Of a stretch of DNA of 64,000 nucleotides, positions 8,772 to 18,689 are shown piece by piece. Source of the DNA: Lactococcus lactis (GTDB taxonomy: Bacteria > Bacillota > Bacilli > Lactobacillales > Streptococcaceae). The stretch spans positions 1,612,001 through 1,676,000 of the forward strand of contig NZ_CP118969.1 of NCBI RefSeq assembly GCF_029023865.1, in the 5' to 3' direction. A model generated the notes under the pieces. It worked only from the letters and a program-made list of their open reading frames with translations, had not been told where the DNA came from and made no database searches. How positions within the stretch are numbered: position 1 is the stretch's first letter; the number at the start of each line of letters is the position of its first letter. A program made the translations under genes and the position numbers.

Positions 8772-9194
8772 TTATTTACGCGTAAAGATTACAATTTTTC
8801 CTTTATATTTTGTTGTATCAAGTCGTGTAAGTGAGTAGTTAGTATCTTTTTTTACCACAGCATAACTTGCTGCTATTTTCCCGTTTTGCATAAATTGTAT
8901 TTTATTATTACTTGCTGACTTCAATATGTAAGTACGCTTGGGATTATTATCAGCCACCGCCGTGTTACCGTCAATTTTTAACGTTTTCCACTCCCATGGC
9001 GCATTAACAGTGTACTCCCCTGAAGCTATCATTGTCTGGACTACTTGTCTCGTTTGAGTTGTCTGTACTTTATCTCTGGCAGTGTTCGGATGTAGCTTTC
9101 TTACAAAATAGATGCTCCCTCCAATAACTAAAGCTAAAACAACGATAATAATCGGGATAAATATTTTTTTACTATTTTTATTTTTTCTTTGCAT
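8772..9194 (-). CDS. Small membrane-anchored extracellular protein, unknown
   Basis: 140 aa. A Lys/Arg-rich N-terminus and one membrane helix (about residues 11-30) are followed by an external domain of about 105 residues with strand-rich text (GEYTVNAPWEWKTLKIDGN, RTYILKSASNNKIQFM, IAASYAVVKKDTNYSL). I recognise no family. It sits between glf and a glycosyltransferase gene in the same direction with gaps of about 20 bp, so it belongs to the cluster transcript. It could be a small modulator or binding protein for the exported polymer; that is positional inference only. Confidence 0.6.
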   Translation of the reverse strand: MQRKNKNSKKIFIPIIIVVLALVIGGSIYFVRKLHPNTARDKVQTTQTRQVVQTMIASGEYTVNAPWEWKTLKIDGNTAVADNNPKRTYILKSASNNKIQFMQNGKIAASYAVVKKDTNYSLTRLDTTKYKGKIVIFTRK

Positions 9195-9219
9195 AGTATC
9201 CGTTTATTTCCCTCACTTT

Positions 9220-10377
9220 TTATTTTAAATTTTTAAGTTGCTCTTGTAACTGTGAAATAGCTTTTTTGTATTTTCCTAGCAGCACCTGATTTCTAAAAGC
9301 TCTTTTACTAAACACTTGCATTTCAATCAAGTTTAGAACTTCTGAAACTGTAAATTCTCCAAATTCAAACGATCGAATTGATTTGATGATTTTTGGTAAA
9401 ACATTTGAAATAGAAAAATTTTCAATCATTTCCTTGCGTTTACTCGTATGAAAATCCACGGCGGACTGATAGCCTGTGAATAATTCTTCTACAATCTCCT
9501 TACCACTTTTTTTCTTTCTTGGAGTAAATGCCCACTCGTTCCCCCTTTTTCTTCCTGAAAAATTATTTTGACGATTTTCATCAAAATTTTCCTCTGTCAG
9601 ATAACCATCTCCAGAGAAATGATCATAAACATAAACAGGAATCCCTTCACATAAATAATATTGAACAGTTTTTCCTATTGTAATAACCACATCAAACTGT
9701 GCCAAAAATTCCGGTTCAATCAACTTATAATCATTTTTCAACCATCCTAATTGAGTGATAAGAACACCACTTTCTTCTAGTATTTCTTTGGCTTCATCAA
9801 GTTCTTTTGGGAGATGGTTACTTACCATTAAAATTCTTTTTAAGTTTTTTCGGCGTTCATGGATGTAAATTCCGAATTTTACAGGGGCAGGATTTTCAAA
9901 AAGTTCTGGGTTAAGTTTTTCATTGAAAAATGGTTTTTGAACACCTAAAGCCTCTTTAGAAACAAATAGATTCATACTTGCTAACCTTTCTTCCAAAAAA
10001 AGGGATATAGGAAATTCGTCTGGTGCTATAAATTTCAAAGACGAGAGATGTGCAAATAGAAAAACTGGGCTTGTTTTCCCTTTGAGTCCTCTTAAATTAT
10101 CCATAATAAATCGAGGTAAGCACTGTGAATTACTCCAAATATAATCAAAATCTTGTGCTTTAAAATTTGAATGCTCAATAAATTTTATTCCTTTACTCTG
10201 GGCAATCTTTTCCATAGGACTACCAATGTAGTAAGAATAAAGCCTAACTTCTGCCCCTTCATCTTGTAAATATTCAGCAAGTTCAAGAGAAAGAATTGTT
10301 GACCCAATTATTTCTGAAAACATAGGCTGACAAATCAACCATTTTTGACCCTTAAAGTCACTAGTAGTATCTTCCAT
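9220..10377 (-). CDS. Glycosyltransferase, GT-B fold (GT4-like)
   Basis: 385 aa. The start reads GQKWLICQPMFSEIIGSTILSLELAEYLQDEGAEVRLYS in overlapping pieces, the usual first Rossmann fold of GT-B enzymes with an ELAEYL helix. In the second domain, ILMVSNHLPKELDEAKEIL and VVITIGKTVQYYLCEGIPVYVYDHFSGDGYL give the donor-binding region; ethe expected E-x7-E is only partly met. A lysine-rich segment (GRKRGNEWAFTPRKKKSGKE) and a coiled C-terminus follow. Probably adds one sugar to the repeat unit in the cytoplasm. Lies 18 bp after the epimerase gene. Sugar specificity is unknown. Confidence 0.68.
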   Translation of the reverse strand: MEDTTSDFKGQKWLICQPMFSEIIGSTILSLELAEYLQDEGAEVRLYSYYIGSPMEKIAQSKGIKFIEHSNFKAQDFDYIWSNSQCLPRFIMDNLRGLKGKTSPVFLFAHLSSLKFIAPDEFPISLFLEERLASMNLFVSKEALGVQKPFFNEKLNPELFENPAPVKFGIYIHERRKNLKRILMVSNHLPKELDEAKEILEESGVLITQLGWLKNDYKLIEPEFLAQFDVVITIGKTVQYYLCEGIPVYVYDHFSGDGYLTEENFDENRQNNFSGRKRGNEWAFTPRKKKSGKEIVEELFTGYQSAVDFHTSKRKEMIENFSISNVLPKIIKSIRSFEFGEFTVSEVLNLIEMQVFSKRAFRNQVLLGKYKKAISQLQEQLKNLK

Positions 10378-10395
10378 AATAATCTAACTTCGTTT

Positions 10396-11862
10396 CTACT
10401 TTTTTAATTGCATCTCTTTAATGAAAAAGCTAGTTTGAATTGTAAAATCCGTTGCCGTCAAAGAAAAATCTGTTAAATTGTCAGTAGCAGCTACAAACTC
10501 AATATCAAACTGATTAGCTCCAACCTTTAATTGAAGGGGTGTGAATCTTTGTATACCTATCCCATAATGATGAACAAATGGTGTAAAAGTTGTTGCTACA
10601 TCCGAATCAATCTTTAATGATAAAGTGTATATTTTCCCTTTTTTAAGATAATCTGTTGGATCAAGTTCAAAATTTATCCATCGGTTATCCATAATTGGCC
10701 CATCACAAGGGCGTGAAGTTCGAGTAAGTTTAACGCCCTCTTCAAATTGTTTGGCACTCCAATAGTCATTAATCACTCGTATACGAAATTGTTCCATCGT
10801 GATTTTTTCTCTGAACAATGCATTTTTTCGAATACTTTCAAATTGTATTCTCATCGTTTCTGGAATAAAAGCCAAATCAGTCAAACTTCCCGTAAGAGCA
10901 TCGAACTTTGCTTGATATACTGCAGCATTGCCGTTGAATTGAAAATTTTTAATATTGGAAGCTTGAAAAGCTTCTGTCAATCCTGATTTCAAATCATGAA
11001 AATCATCATTTGATAATCCTGTCACGCTTAGAATTTTCTCGTTTAAAAATTTTTTTCTGCGGAAACGATCGACAATCCTTCCGTCTTGATAGTCAATGCT
11101 TTCAATATACTCTTCGTCAGAAACAAGATCAATTTTCATATCAAAGACCTGATTGTAAACATCAGCCATTTGTCCCCAACTCATCGTTTCTGTTGTTGTA
11201 TGAAAAGCTTGAGCGAACGCTCTTTTTTTCCCAATCAATCTTTCAAGCATGAGCGCAACATCTCGACCATATGCAATATTATTTTCGATATTCCACATGC
11301 TTCGAGGTAAAGCTGTCAAAACTCCACGAACAGCACGAACCACGTCGAAGTTATCTCCCGCAAACCATTGAATTCTATTTTTTCCATAAGTCATAGCGGG
11401 TCTTATGATTGTCCAATTTTTTAGTTCTGATTTTCGCAAGATATTCTCTTGAAAACCTTTATTAATACCATATCTATCCACACGATACTCTGGATATTTA
11501 TCCAAAACATCAACTTTCAAGGCAGTATCCTCAGTCAGAATACCATCTTCATGTGCGTAAGCCCGATAGGAAGAAAAGTAAAAATACTGTGTTGTCAAAG
11601 AAAGAAGTTTTTGATACACCTTCTCAAATTCTTGATTGGAATACATCATAAAATCAAAAATAGCATCAAATTTTTCATTTTCAACTTCTGAAAAAAGCCA
11701 GTTTGTATTTTTAGCGTTTCCAATCAAATATTTCAAATTTTGATGATAACTATCACGTTGACTTCTGGACGTAATCCAAACTTCATAATTTTTATCAAGG
11801 AGTAGCGGGGTCAGGTACATACCCATAGCCCCTGTACCACCCATTAACAGGATTTTTTTCAT
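10396..11862 (-). CDS. NAD-dependent epimerase/dehydratase with C-terminal beta domain
   Basis: 488 aa. The N-terminal 300 residues form an extended short-chain dehydrogenase: cofactor loop GGTGAMGMYL (residues 8-17), DFMMYS, YFSSYRAYA and a YGINKG catalytic Tyr-x3-Lys near residue 132. The reaction is probably modification of a nucleotide sugar. A C-terminal region from about residue 355 (SRPCDGPIMDNRWINFELD, YTLSLKIDSDV) looks like a beta-sandwich, resembling the C-terminal extension of the DUF6270-like protein at 4053. The start overlaps the upstream fusion gene by 4 bp (ATGA type), suggesting the two enzymes act together. Confidence 0.78.
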   Translation of the reverse strand: MKKILLMGGTGAMGMYLTPLLLDKNYEVWITSRSQRDSYHQNLKYLIGNAKNTNWLFSEVENEKFDAIFDFMMYSNQEFEKVYQKLLSLTTQYFYFSSYRAYAHEDGILTEDTALKVDVLDKYPEYRVDRYGINKGFQENILRKSELKNWTIIRPAMTYGKNRIQWFAGDNFDVVRAVRGVLTALPRSMWNIENNIAYGRDVALMLERLIGKKRAFAQAFHTTTETMSWGQMADVYNQVFDMKIDLVSDEEYIESIDYQDGRIVDRFRRKKFLNEKILSVTGLSNDDFHDLKSGLTEAFQASNIKNFQFNGNAAVYQAKFDALTGSLTDLAFIPETMRIQFESIRKNALFREKITMEQFRIRVINDYWSAKQFEEGVKLTRTSRPCDGPIMDNRWINFELDPTDYLKKGKIYTLSLKIDSDVATTFTPFVHHYGIGIQRFTPLQLKVGANQFDIEFVAATDNLTDFSLTATDFTIQTSFFIKEMQLKK

Positions 11863-14800
11863 AGAAAGACCTCAAAGAAAATAGGCCCCTCATCATTCGA
11901 TGTAAAACGTTTTAACCCTTCATCAAATCCTTCTTTATCATGTGAAGCAATGTAGTCAAAGCCAAGTGATTTAACCCAGCCTTCAGCAACAGTATTGTGT
12001 GTAGCCGCTGAACCTTTTGCTTCATAGTGACGAAGTAGTTGTGAACCACTGTTGTTGACCATCATGATTCTGATGTTTTTCTTTAATTTTTTATTCCAAA
12101 GTGAATTCATATCGTAGAAGAAACTAACATCACCAATCAATAAAAATTTAAGTCTTTCTGAAGTATCCGCTGCAACTTGTCCCATATAAGCAGAAGCTGA
12201 ACCATCAATTCCATTTGTTCCCATATTTAAGAAAACTTCTAAATCTTTGCCAGGAACAGTATTTTCAGAATGTGTTAACATAAATGCTGAACCAACTCCA
12301 ATATGGAATAATGAACCTTCAGGCATCTTTTCCATTAATTGTTGCGTTGCATAATGATTATTATAATTTTCATGAATAGTGGCCGGATATTTTTTGACTT
12401 CTTCTTTCCAAGAATTCAAATATTGCTCATCATTTATATGGTTTTCAGCTTTATTAGAAAAATATTCAAAGAACCAATCTGGGTTGGTTTCCAAAATTGA
12501 AGTCAAATGGAAAAATAAATCTTTGAATTTTCCATCCGCAGCGATTCTCCAATGTCTTACACTCATTGGTGCACCTCGAAGTTTAAAGTTAATTGGATGA
12601 TTCATAACATTTTTACCACCGACAGAAAGCACAATGTCTGGAAGGAGTTTTTCATTAAATTGTCTTTGTGTCATTCGTTGCAAAGTATTAAACGGATAAA
12701 CTACTTTATCACCTTGAATATTTGACAACCAATCTGCTAAGATCACAACATTATAACGTGAGGCAAACTTTTCAATATTTGATTTTTGCGTGTTTGTAGG
12801 TTTGTAATCTTGACCATAGACCAACAAAATCTTGCGAGTTTTCAATAACGTTTGAACATAATCTTCCCAACGCGCCAAACTGTCTTGTTTTGTAACCCGC
12901 AAAACATGCTTCATTCTTGGTAATTCATAAGAGGCATGAATCGGTGCCATATTTGGTAAAATATCAAATGACAAGTTAATGTGAATCGGTCCCGTTCCAT
13001 TGTGACGTGCTTCCAAGATTGCTTCCGAAATCAAGCGATTTGTATACCAATCTGTTCGTCCTTCTTTCGTTACAGGTAGGTTCACTGATTTTTTAATCAT
13101 TGGTTCAAAAATATTCGCTTGCTCAATTGTTTGATCTTCCCCTATTTCATGAAACTCGGGGTAGCGGTCTGCTGTAATAACAATCAGTGGCAAATCCATA
13201 TAATAAGCTTCGGTAACTGCTGGTGCCAGATTTGATACCGCCGTTCCGCTCGTTACCATAATCACAACGGGTTCTTTTGTCTTATTTGCTAATCCAAGCG
13301 CATAATATCCTGCACTGCGTTCATCAATCACATAATGAATATCAAAAAAATCTCTATGATTCTCAAATGCACGAACCAAAACAACATCACGTCCACCAGG
13401 AGCCATCACAACGTGCTTGATACCATAAGCTTTCAAACGTGAAAGCAAAATTTTTGTTTTATAAAAATCAGGATTTGAATTATCCCGTTTGATAGCTGCC
13501 GGAACACTTTCTAAGACATGATGAACTGCTTTATTTGGAATAAATTCACCAACAATACGAAAATCATCTGCACGATATCCTTCATTCAGATTATCCCAAA
13601 CGGTTGTTTCTTGGTTACTTTCTCCATAAAAAATCAAGCGATTCTCTTCAAGTTTCCAGCTTTTTTCGTTTATTGGATTAGTCCCTGATAACGTTCCATC
13701 GGCATTAAACCCTACATCTTGGCGAAGAGTTTCACCATGTTGCCCTTGGCGATAAAATACAAATTTATTGGTCAAAAGTACATTACGCAATGAAAGTTTA
13801 ACCGATTTCAAATTATCAAAATTACGTTTCATTGTCGCACCTGGTAAAATTTTATCAGTAGCTTTATCAACAGATAGTGCCTTTTCTAACCAATTATAAG
13901 ATTTTTCACGTTCAATTTTAAGATTTGCATTTCCATCTGTAAAGTCAATTACTTTCGAAACATTTATATTTGCATTAATGTCTTCAGCTGTATTCTCAGG
14001 ATAAATGCGACGTGTATCTCCAAGTTTGAATAAGGTCATCAAACTTGCAAAACGATTGGCTCCGCGAATTGTGTTGTAGAAAACAGAAAATGGTTTTTGA
14101 GCAATGTATGAGAAGCATGAACCATGGAAACTGTCAGTTACAACATATTCGGCATTTTTATATGCATATAAAAAATTTTCAGGACGAATATCATCAATCA
14201 CCTCATAACGTTCAGAATTAAAAATTGAACGTGCATAATTAATGCGGGGACCATTTGCATCTGTGAAAACCACAATTTTATTAAAACCAAGTTTATCAGC
14301 TACTGCTTCAATGTTGCGTTTTTTATCTTCATCAGGATCTAAGATAAATGCTAACATATATTCTTCTTCAAAGTTGATCGTGGCTTCATCAGCCAATTTC
14401 CAATATTCCTTAGGATCAATAAGGAAAACAGGGTCAACCACTTGTGGTGCATCAATATCTAAATTTTCTTTAAAATATGAAATTCCATCCGATTCTCTCA
14501 TTGAGACCCAATCAAAGCGACTCAAATTTTGACGTTCAACTTGCTCAAAATCTTCTCCAAAATGCTCAGAAGAAAATTTTGGACGACTAAAGTTTCCGAT
14601 TGAAGTTCCATAAGCAATGCGTTTTTTATCATCCGCTGTAAAGTTCAAAAATAAATCATCATTGATACGACCTATGTACGGATTCCACAATTGATCCGAA
14701 CCTACAACAAAGGTATCTGCTAATTCATTATATTTCTCATTTTCTAAGAAATGTTCTTGTTCAGTATAAGCGTAATTTTGACGACGAGCAAATGTCATTC

Positions 14801-14980
14801 CTGGTGCATCATTAGGCAATTTATGACGTTTGGATACCCCATACTTTCATTAACCATCAAAGTTGAATAATCCAAGTTTTCAATTGCTTTTTTCAATGCA
14901 TAATAAGTCAACATTGAACCATAATTACTATTGTGCCACCACCCTAATATCGCAACATCATATTTTTTATTATTTTTCAT
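11859..14980 (-). pseudogene. Polysaccharide pyruvyltransferase fused to MenD-like thiamine-diphosphate enzyme, frameshifted
   Basis: A G-run error near the start splits one gene of about 1040 codons. The first 60 codons (ATG at 14980: DVAILGWWHNSNYGSMLTYYALKK) end at TGA, and the other frame carries on from KRHKLPNDAPG. Adding one G to the run after ATG (C run at about 14837-14840, + strand) rejoins them. The N-terminal third is a polysaccharide pyruvyltransferase: FVVGSDQLWN, YGTSIGNF, VTDSFHGSCFSYI. A linker (DGTLSGTNPINEKSW) leads to about 560 residues like MenD: DERSAGYYALGLA with catalytic Glu, TSGTAVSN, and the diphosphate motif GDVSFFYDMNSLW to MMVNNSG. The fusion suggests one protein that processes and attaches a 2-oxo acid-derived group to the polymer. 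Without the repair, the downstream frame could start at TTG 14819 and keep the TPP half intact. Confidence 0.8.
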
Positions 14981-14983
14981 GTT

Positions 14984-17389
14984 TTATCCTTTTTGTTGTT
15001 CCAAGTAATCATTCCAGAAATCTTGCGAATGGAATGTTTTTGCATATTGACGATATTGTTCTGTTATTTCTTTTCCAGATTTGCTAAATTTAGTTGAGAT
15101 TTCTTGATAACGTTTTTTAACCGACTCATATTTTTGCTGATTACGTTCACGAATCACATATTTTTTATTGTATGTGTCATAAACAACGACCCGTTTACGC
15201 ATAAATTGCTTCCCTGGATTTTCAAGTATTTCTTGATTAACGATAGCAACATTTTCCAGTTTATCGTCGTCAGCATTAAAAGCAATTTCTGGCAAACCAT
15301 GCCCATTATCCGTTTTGATAAACAAATCTAAATCTGCTGGATTTAATAGCCAATAGTCATCAACTGTGTGAAGATTACATTTGATTTCTTTAGGGATATC
15401 ATCTGAAAAGATTTCATTTTTCTTTCCTTCACGTATTATTGGTTCAATTCCTTTAAGGCTGAATAGATGTTCGGGTCCTTTAAGGAAATCATCCAAGGCA
15501 TCCAAGACTTGATCTGCTGCACCATAGTTAAACATACGGATTTCTTTTTTATACAATTCAATAGATGTTTCAAAAAAATCAACTTCTTTGATAAAGTCAT
15601 TTACAGCTTGGTCAATGATTGTATTGCGAACTACAAGATAATTTTCAAGTGCTTTTGATTTTTTAGTATAAAATGGCAAGTGCCAAACCGCTAATCCATT
15701 CAACGTGATAATTTTTGCTTTATTACGTATCGAAAATTCTACATCGTCACCACGATAAAAGATTGGTAATGACATTGAATTTTCGTGAATATATTTTATC
15801 GGAACAGTACAATACCACCAAGCTCCATATTCATTATCAACTGGATACTCGATATCATTTCTCATCACGTGATGTAAATTACGAAGGTCATAATTATCTT
15901 TTACTGGCATATAAACTGTATTTTTATTTTTTGTAATAAATCCTGTATCTTCATATTGAGTGATTCCATCAAGGCTATCCAACATTGCTCCCTCAATGAA
16001 ATAATCTTTGTATTCTTCCTTAACAAGTCTCAGAAGCGCAAAGACCCGTTTGAACGATTCGGGTAATACTTCAATATCATCATCCATGAAAATCACATGC
16101 GTTGGATGATATTCTCCATTTTTCTGAAGATTAAGGGTTTCAATCATACCACGAGAGAAGCCTCCAGCACCACCAACATTTGGATTTCCATAAACCCGAA
16201 TGAATTCGTTATTAATATGCTCGGCATCTAATGTCCGTCCATTGTCTACAACGTTGATGAACAAATGCCCTTCTCCGAGCTGGTTCAATCCTGTTGATTT
16301 ATTTTCAAAATCAATGATTTTTTCTTTGATATTGCTAAGATTTTTTAGGATATATTTTTCTTTTTGAAAAGTTGTCGTATTGATGACGATATCAACGGGA
16401 CTAGTTTTAGACACACTTGTGTACCATCCAGCATCATGAATTTCTGCATTACCAATTACTGTAAATCCAATCATCGCATTTTTGATGTTTGTTGTTACAG
16501 GTAGTATAAGTTCTGTGACTTTATCAAAATTAAAATTGTATCGTGTGATTGAATTAGTAATTCGAGAATTTCCAGATTGAAAATTCATGACATTGCGAGC
16601 AAACACATCATCAACATCTGATTGATGAAGTTCTTCAAATACCGACTCAATCCCCTTTTCTTGTATATTCTTATCATTGTAGGTCAAATAATTTTGAATC
16701 ACTTCAAGTTCAAATTGTCCTTTTACAGAAAGTTTCAAGAAAAATTCATTTGCCGTTGTATATTTAGTCCATTTAGACAATGAAAGGCTATTAATATAAG
16801 TATTAAAATCACTATATCCGTCAACAATATTGAAATTTCCAAAGCTTACGACTTCATCACCACGATAGAACAATTCACGTTTTTGCCCTTTTTCATCTGA
16901 CGACTGCGGAAAAACAATATTTTGAATACGAAATTCATTCTTAATTTCTGTTAAATATTCGCTTTCAGTTGCTTTAATTTTGATTTTTTCATTATTATCT
17001 TTGACCGCCTTGTCAAACTTATATACCATTCGTGATTGTTTTATTAACTCAAACTTCACATCATCCCATTTTGTTGACTGACCTTTAATAAAATCCAAAT
17101 TGCCAGATGATAAATCAAACTTACTAGTTACATTTCCCTTAATATCTGAAATTTCAAGTGTCGTTTGATAAACGTTCCATGAGTATTCATTATCATCTTG
17201 ATATCCTGTGATTTTGAAATCTTCACCCAACGTAAAATCATTCGTAAAAACAGATTGATTAGGTTTACCAAATGAAAAACGTGTCCCAATAAGTTGGCTA
17301 CTCAGCTCTTTGTTGTATACTTTTGTTTTTGTATTTGGTGATTTCACCGTTCTTTTTACTACTTTTTTGATTCGATTTGGAACTTTCAT
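14984..17389 (-). CDS. GlfT2-like galactofuranosyltransferase
   Basis: 801 aa. An N-terminal beta-rich domain (about 40-310) precedes a GT-A domain with a GNPNVGGAGGFSRGM donor loop (401-415) and the metal-binding HVIFMDDDIEV (DDD at 436-438), then EYGAWWYCTVPIKYI and FYRGDDVEFSIR, with a His-Leu-Pro-Phe (WHLPFY) site. This order is that of mycobacterial GlfT2, which polymerises galactofuranose from UDP-Galf. The glf gene downstream supplies the donor. A C-terminal helical domain follows (from about 600). It lies 4 bp upstream of the pyruvyltransferase fusion and 2 bp after its upstream neighbour. Whether it adds one or many Galf units cannot be told. Confidence 0.87.
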   Translation of the reverse strand: MKVPNRIKKVVKRTVKSPNTKTKVYNKELSSQLIGTRFSFGKPNQSVFTNDFTLGEDFKITGYQDDNEYSWNVYQTTLEISDIKGNVTSKFDLSSGNLDFIKGQSTKWDDVKFELIKQSRMVYKFDKAVKDNNEKIKIKATESEYLTEIKNEFRIQNIVFPQSSDEKGQKRELFYRGDEVVSFGNFNIVDGYSDFNTYINSLSLSKWTKYTTANEFFLKLSVKGQFELEVIQNYLTYNDKNIQEKGIESVFEELHQSDVDDVFARNVMNFQSGNSRITNSITRYNFNFDKVTELILPVTTNIKNAMIGFTVIGNAEIHDAGWYTSVSKTSPVDIVINTTTFQKEKYILKNLSNIKEKIIDFENKSTGLNQLGEGHLFINVVDNGRTLDAEHINNEFIRVYGNPNVGGAGGFSRGMIETLNLQKNGEYHPTHVIFMDDDIEVLPESFKRVFALLRLVKEEYKDYFIEGAMLDSLDGITQYEDTGFITKNKNTVYMPVKDNYDLRNLHHVMRNDIEYPVDNEYGAWWYCTVPIKYIHENSMSLPIFYRGDDVEFSIRNKAKIITLNGLAVWHLPFYTKKSKALENYLVVRNTIIDQAVNDFIKEVDFFETSIELYKKEIRMFNYGAADQVLDALDDFLKGPEHLFSLKGIEPIIREGKKNEIFSDDIPKEIKCNLHTVDDYWLLNPADLDLFIKTDNGHGLPEIAFNADDDKLENVAIVNQEILENPGKQFMRKRVVVYDTYNKKYVIRERNQQKYESVKKRYQEISTKFSKSGKEITEQYRQYAKTFHSQDFWNDYLEQQKG

Positions 17390-17390
17390 T

Positions 17391-18689
17391 TTACTTTTTT
17401 TTTATTATTTTTATTGATTTTATGGTGAGTTTTTCGTTACTTTTCCAAAATAATGCATTGAATCCTAAATATTGGACTTGTTTTTTAGGAGAAAATTTGA
17501 TGTTCTTGTCAACTTTGATCTCCTCAAATATGATATTATCATGAAAATAAACAAATTGTTTCTGTAATTCGTCAGTTTGAATGTTGATTTTATACTGATC
17601 ATTCACATTCATTGGACTTTTGAGCATAAAATTTAACAATACATTCTCTTCTCCAATTTGATTTGAGTTTCTTTGAATTATAAGTCCTTCACAGGTCAAA
17701 TGCAAATCGAAATAAGCTGAATTCCATGGAAGGAAGGCATCCCAATCATCCGTATTGATCAAGTATTGATTTTGTTCCACTATGATGTCCGTTTCATAAA
17801 GCATTTCGTTTATAATTGACAATTGCAAGGGGATTGTTTTTCCGATAACAATCGCATGGCTAAGAAATAAATCGGTCATGTAAGGATTGCTCATTTGCAG
17901 ATTCATCACAGTCACTTTTGACAAGTTAAGTTGCTTAATAAAAGGATATGTGATGAATGCTGAATCTGACGTCAAGATTTTGATTTTATTGGGTTTCAGA
18001 GCAGTATTTTCCAATAATCGATTGATTTTGGGAGCAAAGTTATAATCTACTAAGTCAAACATATGTTGCATATCTTTAACTTCTACCCAAGCGCGGCGAT
18101 CAATCACTGGGTCTGCAGCAAGGACCTTATAATTACCTAAAAGCCCGTGATATAATGCACCTGTTGCCCCACGTGAATTTCCATAACAAACGATATTATC
18201 TGTTATAATGTCGTGCTCCTGTGCGATTTTTTTTATGAGTTGTTGAATTTTCTCTTCAAAATCAGGGAAATTTTTGGTGCTTTGGTAATAGGATCCTGAA
18301 ATTAAATTACTATCCGCAATCCTTAAAATATAAGTATTTTTCGCAACTGAACCTGATAATGAATCCCAATGTGAATTTCCAAAAGTTCTCAATTTGGTAT
18401 CTGTTGCATTCATCTTATCAGCCGGCATGAAGAACACAATCAACTTATTAGTCAAATATTGTTCGTTTTCCAATGGTTTTTCGAGAAAATAATGAACTCC
18501 ATTAAATTTTGACATACCTAAATCAGCTACTTCCCAGCTTTGTACGCTGTATTTGTGATTTTTGTAACCAACTATAGTTTTGTTATCCAAAGCTATTTTT
18601 TTTAACGCTTCGTAATAGTCCCAATTTTCAAGAAAGGTATCCATGCTTTTTAAATCTTTTTCTGGTAAAACTTGAAAATATTCAGTCAT
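17391..18689 (-). CDS. Alpha/beta-hydrolase-fold polysaccharide biosynthesis protein (XcbB/CpsF- or Asp2-like)
   Basis: 432 aa from ATG at 18689, chosen because AAAGGG lies 8 nt upstream; an alternative GTG is at 18698. The centre holds a nucleophile elbow IVCYGNSRGATGALYHGLLG (about 175-195) with Ser in GNSRG, the layout of serine hydrolases and of Asp2/XcbB-type proteins in glycosylation and capsule loci. The C-terminal 120 residues are beta-rich. No signal peptide, so it acts in the cytoplasm. It overlaps the preceding gene by 8 bp. Possible roles are acetyl transfer or a scaffold for the transferases. The family name is tentative; the fold is more secure. Confidence 0.62.
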   Translation of the reverse strand: MTEYFQVLPEKDLKSMDTFLENWDYYEALKKIALDNKTIVGYKNHKYSVQSWEVADLGMSKFNGVHYFLEKPLENEQYLTNKLIVFFMPADKMNATDTKLRTFGNSHWDSLSGSVAKNTYILRIADSNLISGSYYQSTKNFPDFEEKIQQLIKKIAQEHDIITDNIVCYGNSRGATGALYHGLLGNYKVLAADPVIDRRAWVEVKDMQHMFDLVDYNFAPKINRLLENTALKPNKIKILTSDSAFITYPFIKQLNLSKVTVMNLQMSNPYMTDLFLSHAIVIGKTIPLQLSIINEMLYETDIIVEQNQYLINTDDWDAFLPWNSAYFDLHLTCEGLIIQRNSNQIGEENVLLNFMLKSPMNVNDQYKINIQTDELQKQFVYFHDNIIFEEIKVDKNIKFSPKKQVQYLGFNALFWKSNEKLTIKSIKIIKKK

